DNA from: Ignavibacteria bacterium | GTDB lineage: Bacteria; Bacteroidota; Ignavibacteria; Tepidaquicellales; OLB5 | DNA length: 6,128 nucleotides | Reading direction: 5' to 3' | Assembly (NCBI GenBank): GCA_030835005.1 | Contig: JAUQWT010000063.1 | Location: 1-6,128 of the forward strand | Shown here: in pieces, positions 1 through 5,466 of the stretch | Layout of the letters: every line of letters begins with the position of its first letter | How positions within the stretch are numbered: position 1 is the stretch's first letter | Notes under the pieces: model-generated | Told to the model about the DNA's origin: nothing | Database searches by the model: none | The model's input: the letters and a program-made list of their open reading frames with translations, nothing else | Program-made: the position numbers and the translations under genes

Positions 1-129
1 GCGGATCTGCAAAAAAACGGTGCTCCGGTAACTCAGAACAAAGAAATCATAGCAATGATAGCTTATCTGCAGAGACTTGGAATTGATATAAAAGGCACAA
101 AGACTGCCGAGATGAAGGGAGTTAAATAA
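1..129 (+). CDS. ccoO: cbb3-type cytochrome c oxidase subunit II (CcoO) or CcoNO fusion, C-terminal end, 5' truncated
   Basis: Only the last 42 codons are present; frame 1 is open from the first base to TAA at 127-129. The visible residues include the stretch EIIAMIAYLQRLGID, which matches the C-terminal helix of a class I cytochrome c domain (the 'ALVAYLQxLG' end of CcoO). CcoO is the membrane-anchored monoheme cytochrome c subunit that passes electrons from CcoP to the CcoN catalytic subunit. The identification rests partly on context, because ccoQ and ccoP follow directly. In many Bacteroidota CcoN and CcoO are fused; the window cannot show whether that holds here. The tail after the helix is Lys-rich (about 12 residues). 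The stop is 1 nt from the ccoQ start, so the genes are very probably co-transcribed. The heme motif and the membrane anchor lie outside the window. Confidence 0.85.
   Translation, partial: ADLQKNGAPVTQNKEIIAMIAYLQRLGIDIKGTKTAEMKGVK
117..121 (+). promoter_or_regulatory. Shine-Dalgarno site for ccoQ
   Basis: GGGAG, within AAGGGAG, lies 9 nt before the ATG at 131 and inside the last codons of ccoO. It supports the ATG at 131 and translational proximity to ccoO. Confidence 0.6.
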
Positions 130-130
130 A

Positions 131-322
131 ATGTATAAGCAGGTACTTGAAAGCATCTCCGGCATTGAGATATTCCCTGTTGTTGCACTGTTACTGTTCT
201 TCCTGATGTTCATGGCTATACTTCTTTGGATATTTCTGATTGACAAGAAAACAATAACCAGAATGTCCAATATACCCCTTGATGAGACTGAAAATATTAA
301 CTCCCATGGAGGTTTGAAATGA
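131..322 (+). CDS. ccoQ: cbb3 oxidase small subunit CcoQ/FixQ
   Basis: This is a 63-aa protein with one membrane helix (about residues 14-37, rich in Leu, Phe, Ile and Met). A short cytoplasmic tail follows, beginning with DKK and containing the IPLD segment typical of Bacteroidota-type CcoQ. In characterised cbb3 oxidases CcoQ is a non-catalytic single-helix subunit that stabilises the association of CcoP with the CcoNO core. The ATG at 131 has a good Shine-Dalgarno 9 nt upstream and begins 1 nt after the ccoO stop. The stop codon overlaps the ccoP start in an ATGA arrangement (319-322), which suggests translational coupling. The assignment rests on size, topology and position between ccoO and ccoP, since CcoQ is poorly conserved in sequence. 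Confidence 0.88.
   Translation: MYKQVLESISGIEIFPVVALLLFFLMFMAILLWIFLIDKKTITRMSNIPLDETENINSHGGLK
308..312 (+). promoter_or_regulatory. Shine-Dalgarno site for ccoP
   Basis: GGAGG lies 6 nt before the ATG at 319, inside the end of ccoQ. It fixes the ccoP start and the 4-nt overlap with ccoQ. Confidence 0.7.
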
Positions 323-1272
323 AATTTATAAGAAAATTGTTTACAGGATCATTTGCGCTGTTAATTCTTATGATAAGTTCGGGGGTGTATGCACAAACAG
401 TTCCCGGGAAAGATGAGGCCATGGATGAATACTCAAAACTTGCCGGAGCAATGGTCTTCCTTTTGGTTGCCTTTTTATTCATACTGTTTTTTGTGCTCTC
501 TGCACCAAAATATAAATATTCATATGAGAGAAAGCAGGAAAGATATTCTTTCCTCAAAAAACTATCCAAAATCCTTAACAGGGCAGTACCGATCGAACAG
601 GAAAAAGATATAATGCTCGATCATGATTTTGACGGCATAAGAGAACTAAACAATACTGTCCCGCCCTGGTTCAATGTTTTGTTTTACGGTACAATAGTCA
701 TAGCCATAATCTATATGATTGACTATCATGTACTGGGCTCGGGAAGCGTTATGGTCGATGAATATCTGCAGGAGGTAAAGATCGCAAATGAAAAAAGAGA
801 AGAGTTGATAAGAACAGGAGCATTTATTAATGAAAATAATGTTACACTAATGACGGGAGCAGATGACCTGGAAAAAGGAAAACAGATATTCATGACAAGC
901 TGTACTCCATGCCACGGCCCTGACGGCGGAGGCACAGTAGGTCCGAATCTTACAGACAAGAACTGGATACATGGCGGCGGTATAAAGAATGTATTTACCA
1001 CAATTAAGAATGGTGTCCCTGCAAAGGGTATGATCGCCTGGCAGACATCTCTCACACCAAAACAAATGCAGCAGGTTGGGAGTTATGTTCTCAGTCTTCA
1101 GGGAACAAAACCTTCAGTAGGCAAACCTCCGGAAGGTAATATCTGGGTAGATAGCGTAAAGACCGGAAATGATTCTCTTAAAGCAACTGATAGCAGCAAA
1201 GTAAAGATAGATACATCAAAATTAAAAACAGATACTGCTAAGATTAAGAAGGATTCGATGAAGGTAAAGTAA
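319..1272 (+). CDS. ccoP: cbb3 oxidase subunit III CcoP/FixP, single heme c form
   Basis: This 317-aa membrane-anchored cytochrome c is the electron entry subunit of the cbb3 oxidase. Residues 1-25 form a hydrophobic signal or first helix ending VYA-Q. A second helix spans about 43-61. The FixP N-terminal signature follows: DFDGIRELNNTVPPWF (103-118), then a helix at about 119-136. The cytochrome domain (about 183-262) has one heme site, C195-T-P-C198-H199, a GPNLTDKNW motif and a Met ligand candidate, M238, in KGMIAW. Classical proteobacterial CcoP carries two CxxCH motifs; this one has only one, as is usual in Bacteroidota. The C-terminus (278-317) is a Lys/Asp/Ser/Thr-rich tail with six D-S/T-x-K repeats, not part of the heme domain. 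The start is well supported by GGAGG and the ATGA overlap with ccoQ. Family assignment is firm. Confidence 0.96.
   Translation: MKFIRKLFTGSFALLILMISSGVYAQTVPGKDEAMDEYSKLAGAMVFLLVAFLFILFFVLSAPKYKYSYERKQERYSFLKKLSKILNRAVPIEQEKDIMLDHDFDGIRELNNTVPPWFNVLFYGTIVIAIIYMIDYHVLGSGSVMVDEYLQEVKIANEKREELIRTGAFINENNVTLMTGADDLEKGKQIFMTSCTPCHGPDGGGTVGPNLTDKNWIHGGGIKNVFTTIKNGVPAKGMIAWQTSLTPKQMQQVGSYVLSLQGTKPSVGKPPEGNIWVDSVKTGNDSLKATDSSKVKIDTSKLKTDTAKIKKDSMKVK
1150..1269 (+). repeat. Degenerate in-frame ~21-bp repeats encoding D-S/T-x-K tail of CcoP
   Basis: Codons 278-317 of ccoP encode six D-[ST]-x-K motifs starting at residues 278, 285, 291, 298, 305 and 312. Spacing is seven residues except one step of six. 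The last four form a clean heptad, D-[ST]-[SAM]-K-[VLI]-K-x. At DNA level the repeats have diverged (for example gatagcagc, gatacatca, gatactgct), so this is an old or selected amino-acid repeat and not a fresh tandem duplication. No known function is recognised. Confidence 0.6.
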
Positions 1273-1303
1273 GAAGTGGTGAGATGCAGCAAAAAGTAAG
1301 GCA

Positions 1304-1342
1304 ACCTCACCCCCTAACCCCCTCTCCTGAAAAGAGAGGAGG
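1304..1342 (+). repeat. C-rich palindromic segment resembling a dispersed repeat, with hairpin
   Basis: The 85-nt ccoP-ccoG spacer contains a C-rich run (CCTCACCCCCTAACCCCC) followed by an inverted repeat. The arms CCCCCTCTC (1318-1326) and GAGAGGAGG (1334-1342) pair with one mismatch around a 7-nt loop. Its composition is unlike the AT-rich surroundings. From memory, CCTCACCCCCTAACCCCC-type palindromes are dispersed in many copies in various environmental bacterial genomes; copy number in this genome cannot be seen here. No U-tract follows, so it is a poor terminator. The right arm contains the only strong AGGAGG near ccoG (1337-1342). Confidence 0.55.
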
Positions 1343-1357
1343 AAAATCCATTAGCTT

Positions 1358-2785
1358 TTGGCAAATATGCATATGAAAAACGACATAAATATTAAGGAAG
1401 CTGACTCTTTCAGAGATCATTTGGATATTGTTACCGATGAAGGGAAACGCAAATTTATTTATCCTAAGAAGCCTAAAGGCAGGTTTTATAATGCCCGTAT
1501 TGTTTTCAGCTTAATACTGCTTGTTTTCTTATTCATAATGCCTCTGATCAAAATCGGCGGACACCCATTTATGATGTTCAATATTATTGAAAGAAAATTC
1601 ATCATATTTGGACAAGCTTTTGGTACACATGATTTTTTCATTCTTGCGCTCGGGCTAATATCTTTCATAGTTTCTATCGTACTCTTCACGGCGGTTTTTG
1701 GCAGAGTGTTCTGTGGTTGGGCATGCCCGCAAACAGTCTTCCTTGAAATGGTTTTCAGGAAGATAGAATACCTGATTGAAGGAGATTATTTGAGACAGAA
1801 ACTATTGGCTAAATCGCCCTGGACAGGCAGGAAGATATTCAAGAAGCTTCTTAAATGGTCAATATTTTTTTCGCTTTCAGTCCTTATAGCCAATACTTTC
1901 TTGGCGTGGATAATTGGAATTGATGAGCTCCGGAATATTATTACTGATCCTGTTAAGCAGCATTTATGGGGTTTTATTGCAATGCTGCTTTTTTCCGGAG
2001 CCTTCTATTTTGTGTTTGCATGGTTCAGGGAGTATGCCTGTATTTATGTTTGTCCATACGGCCGGTTGCAGGGTGTTCTGCTTGACAGGAACACAACGGT
2101 AATTGCTTATGATTACGTAAGGGGCGAGCCAAGGGGAAAGCTCAGGAAGGCAGAAACACAAACGCTTGGAGATTGTGTTGACTGCAAAGAATGCGTAGTT
2201 GTCTGTCCAACGGGTGTTGATATCCGCAACGGCACTCAGCTTGAATGCGTAAATTGTACGGCTTGTATTGATGCATGTGACTTAGTGATGGATAAAATAG
2301 ATAAACCCCGCGGGCTTATCAGGTTTGCATCAGAAAATAACATTAAAGACAGAACTAAGTTTAAAATTACGGGGAGAGTTGTAGCATATTCAATTCTGCT
2401 GACTGTATTGACGGGTGTCCTGGTAACGCTTTTGGTAACAAGGAACCCGATAGATGTTACGATATTAAGAGCGCCGGGAATGATATTCCAGGAACAGCCT
2501 GATAATAAGATAAGCAATCTATACACTATGAAGCTTACAAATAAGACATTTGAAGACGTTCCCGTTACATTAAGTCTTGAAAATATTGAGGGTGAAATTA
2601 AAGTGATAGGCAATGATATAAAGGTGGGCTCAAATGATGTGAGCGAAACGAAATTTTTGGTGCTTTTGGATAAAAGCAAGATGGCAGCAATGAATACTCC
2701 GCTTGAGATTGGGCTGTACAAGAATAATGAAAAATTCAGTACATATAAAACAACTTTTTTGGGGCCACTGCCCAATAAGCAATAG
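1358..2785 (+). CDS. ccoG: cytochrome c oxidase accessory protein CcoG (RdxA/FixG), polyferredoxin-type membrane protein
   Basis: This 475-aa membrane protein is required for assembly of cbb3 oxidase; in studied bacteria CcoG is linked to copper reduction or handling for the CcoN active site. The N-terminal signature FIYPKKPKGRF precedes helices at about 45-63, 91-113, 168-186, 203-222 and 341-360. Two CxxxCP sites are present: C119-GWA-C123-P and C228-IYV-C232-P. The ferredoxin region has two clusters, C273/C276/C279/C283-P and C297/C300/C303/C307, enough for two 4Fe-4S centres, followed by the family motif KPRGLIRFASEN. Residues about 365-472 form the Ig-like FixG C-terminal domain. Length is normal. 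The start is uncertain: TTG at 1358 is the longest and has AGGAGG 15 nt upstream, while ATG at 1367 or 1373 lacks a close Shine-Dalgarno. All three lie before the conserved region. ccoH begins 6 nt after the stop. Confidence 0.95.
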   Translation: MANMHMKNDINIKEADSFRDHLDIVTDEGKRKFIYPKKPKGRFYNARIVFSLILLVFLFIMPLIKIGGHPFMMFNIIERKFIIFGQAFGTHDFFILALGLISFIVSIVLFTAVFGRVFCGWACPQTVFLEMVFRKIEYLIEGDYLRQKLLAKSPWTGRKIFKKLLKWSIFFSLSVLIANTFLAWIIGIDELRNIITDPVKQHLWGFIAMLLFSGAFYFVFAWFREYACIYVCPYGRLQGVLLDRNTTVIAYDYVRGEPRGKLRKAETQTLGDCVDCKECVVVCPTGVDIRNGTQLECVNCTACIDACDLVMDKIDKPRGLIRFASENNIKDRTKFKITGRVVAYSILLTVLTGVLVTLLVTRNPIDVTILRAPGMIFQEQPDNKISNLYTMKLTNKTFEDVPVTLSLENIEGEIKVIGNDIKVGSNDVSETKFLVLLDKSKMAAMNTPLEIGLYKNNEKFSTYKTTFLGPLPNKQ

Positions 2786-2791
2786 ATTATC

Positions 2792-3229
2792 ATGAATATA
2801 AACTGGGGAAAAGGATTAATCGGCGTTTTTGTGGTTTTCTTTCTGGGCATGGGATTTATGGTTTATAAATCTGTTACAAAGAACGTAGACCTAGTTACTC
2901 CCAATTATTACGAGAAAGAAATTAAGTACCAGGAGCAGATCAACAAGATTAATAATACTAATTCGTTGGCAACAAATCTAAAGATAGAAGCTGTTGATGA
3001 TGCAATAATACTAACATATCCAAGTGAATATGGGAAGATCTCAGGGGAAATATCATTCTACAGACCAAGTGATGCAAAAAGCGATTTTAAGGTCATAGTA
3101 GAACCGGGAACGGATGCCAGGCAAGTGATAAGCACAGTTAATCTTACAAAAGGACTTTGGAAAGTACAAGTAAACTGGAAGATTGTTGACAAGGATTACT
3201 TCAGTGAAGAAAAGATCATGGTTCAATGA
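2792..3229 (+). CDS. ccoH: cbb3 oxidase assembly protein CcoH (FixH family)
   Basis: This 145-aa protein has one N-terminal membrane helix (about residues 7-27, after N-I-N-W-G-K-G) and a periplasmic domain. It carries the FixH signature DLVTPNYYEKEIKYQEQI at 33-50, and a beta-strand-rich C-terminal part ends with GLWKVQVNW (121-129), as expected for the family. CcoH is needed for stable assembly of active cbb3 oxidase and has been found associated with the oxidase complex in other bacteria. The ATG at 2792 lies 6 nt after the ccoG stop with no clear Shine-Dalgarno, so translation probably depends on coupling or on leaderless-like Bacteroidota initiation. Its TGA stop (3227-3229) is in the same reading frame as the following SafE-like gene. 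Confidence 0.93.
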   Translation: MNINWGKGLIGVFVVFFLGMGFMVYKSVTKNVDLVTPNYYEKEIKYQEQINKINNTNSLATNLKIEAVDDAIILTYPSEYGKISGEISFYRPSDAKSDFKVIVEPGTDARQVISTVNLTKGLWKVQVNWKIVDKDYFSEEKIMVQ

Positions 3230-3253
3230 TCAATAAAGAATAAAAACGAACAA

Positions 3254-3946
3254 TTGGAATTATTAACAGGATTTATGGTAGGTTTATTAGGCAGTTTTCA
3301 TTGCATTGGGATGTGCGGACCTATTGCTCTTGCATTGCCAAAAAGTAATTCAATAGTTACTACCAGGCTGTTATACAATTTCGGGAGAGTAATTACATAC
3401 TCGATATTGGGTTTGTTGTTTGGACTGCTTGGCTCAAGGCTTGAGATGTTCGGACTTCAGAGGATCATATCAATTTCCCTGGGAGTGTTGATAATACTTG
3501 TTGTAATTACTCCTCCTGCTTACAGAATGAAGCTCTCGAATGCGCTTGGATTGTACCGTTTGGTTGGATTACTTAAAAGTTACTTTGGAAGGATGTTCAG
3601 GATGCACTCAATGTCCTCAATGCTGGTATTAGGCATGCTGAACGGCTTACTTCCCTGCGGCTTTGTTTACATAGGTATAACGGGCGCTATAGCGGTTGGT
3701 GATGCATTAAACGGAATGCTGTTTATGACGATGTTCGGGCTGGGGACAATACCTGTTATGCTTGGTACATCACTTATTAGCGGCGTAATTAATCTAAACT
3801 TTCGCCAGCGATTAAGGAGGCTTCTTCCTGCACTATCAATTGTACTTGCTGCGATATTCATAATGCGCGGATTAAACCTTGGTATCCCCTATTTGAGTCC
3901 CAAACTTGAAAATAAGCAAGCAACACAAGAAGTTATTTGTCATTGA
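3254..3946 (+). CDS. sulfite exporter TauE/SafE-type (DsbD_2) membrane protein associated with cbb3 assembly
   Basis: This is a 230-aa multi-pass membrane protein of the family annotated TauE/SafE or DsbD_2. The N-terminal hallmark GSFHCIGMCGP occupies residues 13-23, with H16, C17, M20 and C21 in the first helix. YNFGRVITYS follows at 41-50, and the second internal half begins NGLLPCGFVYIG (130-141, C135) with FGLGTIPVML at 161-170. About six helices are likely. The family is very often encoded beside ccoG/ccoH or ccoS; from the Cys/Met/His motif a role in metal or thiol redox handling is plausible, but transport of sulfite is not demonstrated. The TTG start at 3254 is chosen because the first helix (ELLTGFMVGLLGS) begins there; the next Met at 3275 would truncate it. 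No strong Shine-Dalgarno is visible. It is the last gene of the plus-strand run. Confidence 0.88.
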   Translation: MELLTGFMVGLLGSFHCIGMCGPIALALPKSNSIVTTRLLYNFGRVITYSILGLLFGLLGSRLEMFGLQRIISISLGVLIILVVITPPAYRMKLSNALGLYRLVGLLKSYFGRMFRMHSMSSMLVLGMLNGLLPCGFVYIGITGAIAVGDALNGMLFMTMFGLGTIPVMLGTSLISGVINLNFRQRLRRLLPALSIVLAAIFIMRGLNLGIPYLSPKLENKQATQEVICH

Positions 3947-3950
3947 GCAC

Positions 3951-3989
3951 AGGCAGGTCCCGCAAAAAGTTGGGATGTTCCAAATGCCT
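3951..3989. terminator. Imperfect stem-loop between convergent genes, possible terminator
   Basis: The 62-nt gap between the converging SafE-like and YARHG genes contains AGGCA (3951-3955) with TGCCT (3985-3989), GG with CC (3956-3957/3980-3981) and TCCC with GGGA (3958-3961/3972-3975). This gives an interrupted stem around a loop with five A residues. There is no clean U-tract on either strand. Position favours termination; the structure itself is weak. Confidence 0.25.
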
Positions 3990-4008
3990 ACGCTACTGAT
4001 TGTTGTCT

Positions 4009-4449
4009 TTACCTGCTATAATCATTATTTCCAAGACGGCTTTCGTATCGTTTGATAAGGGCGATATTTTTCTTTTCAACTTCTGTAAGCCGGTCATCCA
4101 CACTTTCATAGCGGGGTGAGTACCACTTTTGCGAACCAAAATAAGTTTTCATTTCCTCGGTTTTAAAAATGTAACCATGCCTTGCATAGATCTCATTGCG
4201 CATAATCTTAAGCTCCCAAGCGTCAAGGTTGCTTACATCATCGTTGGTAAGAAGTTTATCTGAAGCTTGAGGATAAATACTGAAATTGCTGCCAGCCGAA
4301 TTATTGCTGTTAGAAAGAGAGCTTTCTGAATTCTTCTGCATTTCCAGCTCCTTTTTCTTTTGATCGCTTGATGCAGGATCATCACTCTTGCCGCAAATTG
4401 CTCCAACGAACGCTAATGCAAAAAATGGAATCAGGATTAATTTTTTCAT
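4009..4449 (-). CDS. small secreted YARHG-domain protein
   Basis: This 146-aa exported protein begins MKKLILIPFFALAFVGAIC, a short signal sequence. C19 could be lipidated, but the residue before it is Ile, which departs from the usual Gly/Ala/Ser of a lipobox, so lipoprotein status is uncertain. Residues 20-60 are a polar, Ser/Asn/Lys-rich linker. The C-terminal 66-136 is a YARHG domain: LTNDDVSNLD, then I-M-R-N-E-I-Y-A-R-H-G-Y (82-93, core YARHG 88-92), an aromatic WYSPRY segment (109-114), and LTEVEKKNIALIKRYE. The domain is presumed extracellular, with no defined biochemical role. The gene is the last of the minus-strand block, 93 nt downstream of a longer paralogue, and the spacer contains a strong secondary structure. 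The ATG at 4449 has no convincing Shine-Dalgarno. Function is unknown. Confidence 0.85.
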   Translation of the reverse strand: MKKLILIPFFALAFVGAICGKSDDPASSDQKKKELEMQKNSESSLSNSNNSAGSNFSIYPQASDKLLTNDDVSNLDAWELKIMRNEIYARHGYIFKTEEMKTYFGSQKWYSPRYESVDDRLTEVEKKNIALIKRYESRLGNNDYSR

Positions 4450-4469
4450 TAATTTAGACTTTCTAATTG

Positions 4470-4503
4470 GGGCTTGCCGAAGGCACTCCTTTGGAGAAAG
4501 CCC
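4470..4503. repeat. Compact three-way-junction palindromic element between the YARHG genes
   Basis: GGGCTT (4470-4475) pairs perfectly with AAGCCC (4498-4503) and encloses two perfect mini-hairpins, GCC-GAA-GGC (4476-4484) and CTCC-TTT-GGAG (4486-4496). Single unpaired A residues lie at 4485 and 4497. A T-rich run (TTTTGTTTTT, 4504-4513) follows on the plus strand, so it could act as a terminator for plus-strand transcripts. The flanking genes, however, run on the minus strand. A dispersed repeat is the alternative. Confidence 0.5.
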
Positions 4504-4542
4504 TTTTGTTTTTGATTTCTATTGTTCATCGCTAATTGTTAA

Positions 4543-5442
4543 TTACCTACCATATTCATCATAATATTTCTCGGCATGCTCTTCGTATCGTTTTATGAGA
4601 TCGATATTTTTCTTTTCAATTTCGGTTAATTCGTTTCTTACATCTGTCGAGATTGGCATATACCACGGAACATATTGATCAAATATGAAGCGAATCCTGC
4701 GTGTCTTAAATGAATAGCCGTGGCGGGCATAGATAGCATTCCTTATTATTTCCAGATCGCCTTTGTAAAGATTTTCCACATCTTTTTTGGTCAGCTCTTT
4801 GACAGAAGCATTTATTTTCACTACATCGCCTGTTAATGATTCAATCTTATCAGGGAATTTGGGATTTTTCTCATAAAGTCCCGCCCACTTCACATCTTCT
4901 GGTAAGCTATTTGTTGCCTCATATTTGAACTGCTTTCTATCTAAGGAGTACTTTCGTTCTGTTACATCAAGTTTCTTATCATTTGCTTTCCATGTTCCTT
5001 CAAGCTTTCCTGCAGCCGGGTCTATGGTAAAAGTGAATTTGCCGTCATACTTATCATCGCCGGGCTCAGTTACTTCAGCTTTGATAGTCTTGCCTTCATT
5101 TTTGTATGATCCTTTAAAAGGCCTATTATTACCTGCAACTACGCTATGTCCATATATAAGATCACCGTTCAGGGAATCTATCGAAATAGTTATGCGGTTT
5201 TCATAAACATAATCCTTTGATTCATCGTAAACCAAAGCTTCAAATCCACCCGTATAGGTTCCGTAAGCGGGAGAGTCACTTACTTTGGAATCCTGTTTCT
5301 GGCTTTCACCGTTGGGTTTTGTTACTATATTGCTATCAGCTGAGGAATTCTTTTTGTTATCACCCGTTGAATTATCGGACACCTGTTTTTTTCCGCAGGC
5401 AATCAGCAGGCAAAGAAGAAGAAAAATCGCTATGTGTTTCAT
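4543..5442 (-). CDS. lipoprotein with beta-rich middle region and C-terminal YARHG domain
   Basis: This 299-aa protein starts MKHIAIFLLLCLLIAC-GKK, a lipoprotein signal with a canonical lipobox (L-I-A-C16), so it should be anchored in the cell envelope. Residues 20-57 are a Ser/Asn/Asp/Lys-rich linker. Residues about 58-170 contain alternating strands and turns: YGTYTGGFEA, ITISIDS, then a G-S-Y-K segment, FTFTIDPAAGKLEGTWKAND. This resembles a small beta-barrel or lipocalin-like fold, but I recognise no named family. The C-terminal YARHG domain runs about 216-287: LTKKDVENLY, RNAIYARHGYSF (core 238-242), a PWYMP segment (229-233 region downstream of the core, at about 259-263) and LTEIEKKNIDLIKRYE. 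It begins 24 nt downstream of the DUF2306 gene on the same strand and probably shares its transcript. No Shine-Dalgarno is clear. Function is unknown. Confidence 0.86.
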   Translation of the reverse strand: MKHIAIFLLLCLLIACGKKQVSDNSTGDNKKNSSADSNIVTKPNGESQKQDSKVSDSPAYGTYTGGFEALVYDESKDYVYENRITISIDSLNGDLIYGHSVVAGNNRPFKGSYKNEGKTIKAEVTEPGDDKYDGKFTFTIDPAAGKLEGTWKANDKKLDVTERKYSLDRKQFKYEATNSLPEDVKWAGLYEKNPKFPDKIESLTGDVVKINASVKELTKKDVENLYKGDLEIIRNAIYARHGYSFKTRRIRFIFDQYVPWYMPISTDVRNELTEIEKKNIDLIKRYEEHAEKYYDEYGR

Positions 5443-5466
5443 ATCTGTAATATTAAATTAAATTAA

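Noticed and set aside
726..1055. 109-aa minus-strand open frame within ccoP
   Set aside because: It is fully antisense to the heme domain of ccoP, whose CxxCH and Met motifs prove the plus-strand frame.
2236..2850. 204-aa minus-strand open frame opposite ccoG and ccoH
   Set aside because: It lies antisense to the ferredoxin and C-terminal regions of a clear ccoG and runs into ccoH; its translation shows no family features.
3224..3241. TGATCA palindrome at the ccoH stop as an FNR-type site
   Set aside because: It lacks the TTGAT-N4-ATCAA layout and sits inside an operon; no convincing FNR box was seen elsewhere in the window.
3953..4016. GCAGGT (3953-3958) and ACCTGC (4011-4016) as a terminator stem
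   Set aside because: Only 6 bp with a 52-nt loop, easily chance; the shorter nested stem at 3951-3989 is the better candidate.
4925..5206. 93-aa plus-strand open frame opposite the 299-aa lipoprotein
   Set aside because: The minus-strand frame has a lipobox, a linker and a YARHG domain; the plus frame has no recognisable feature.
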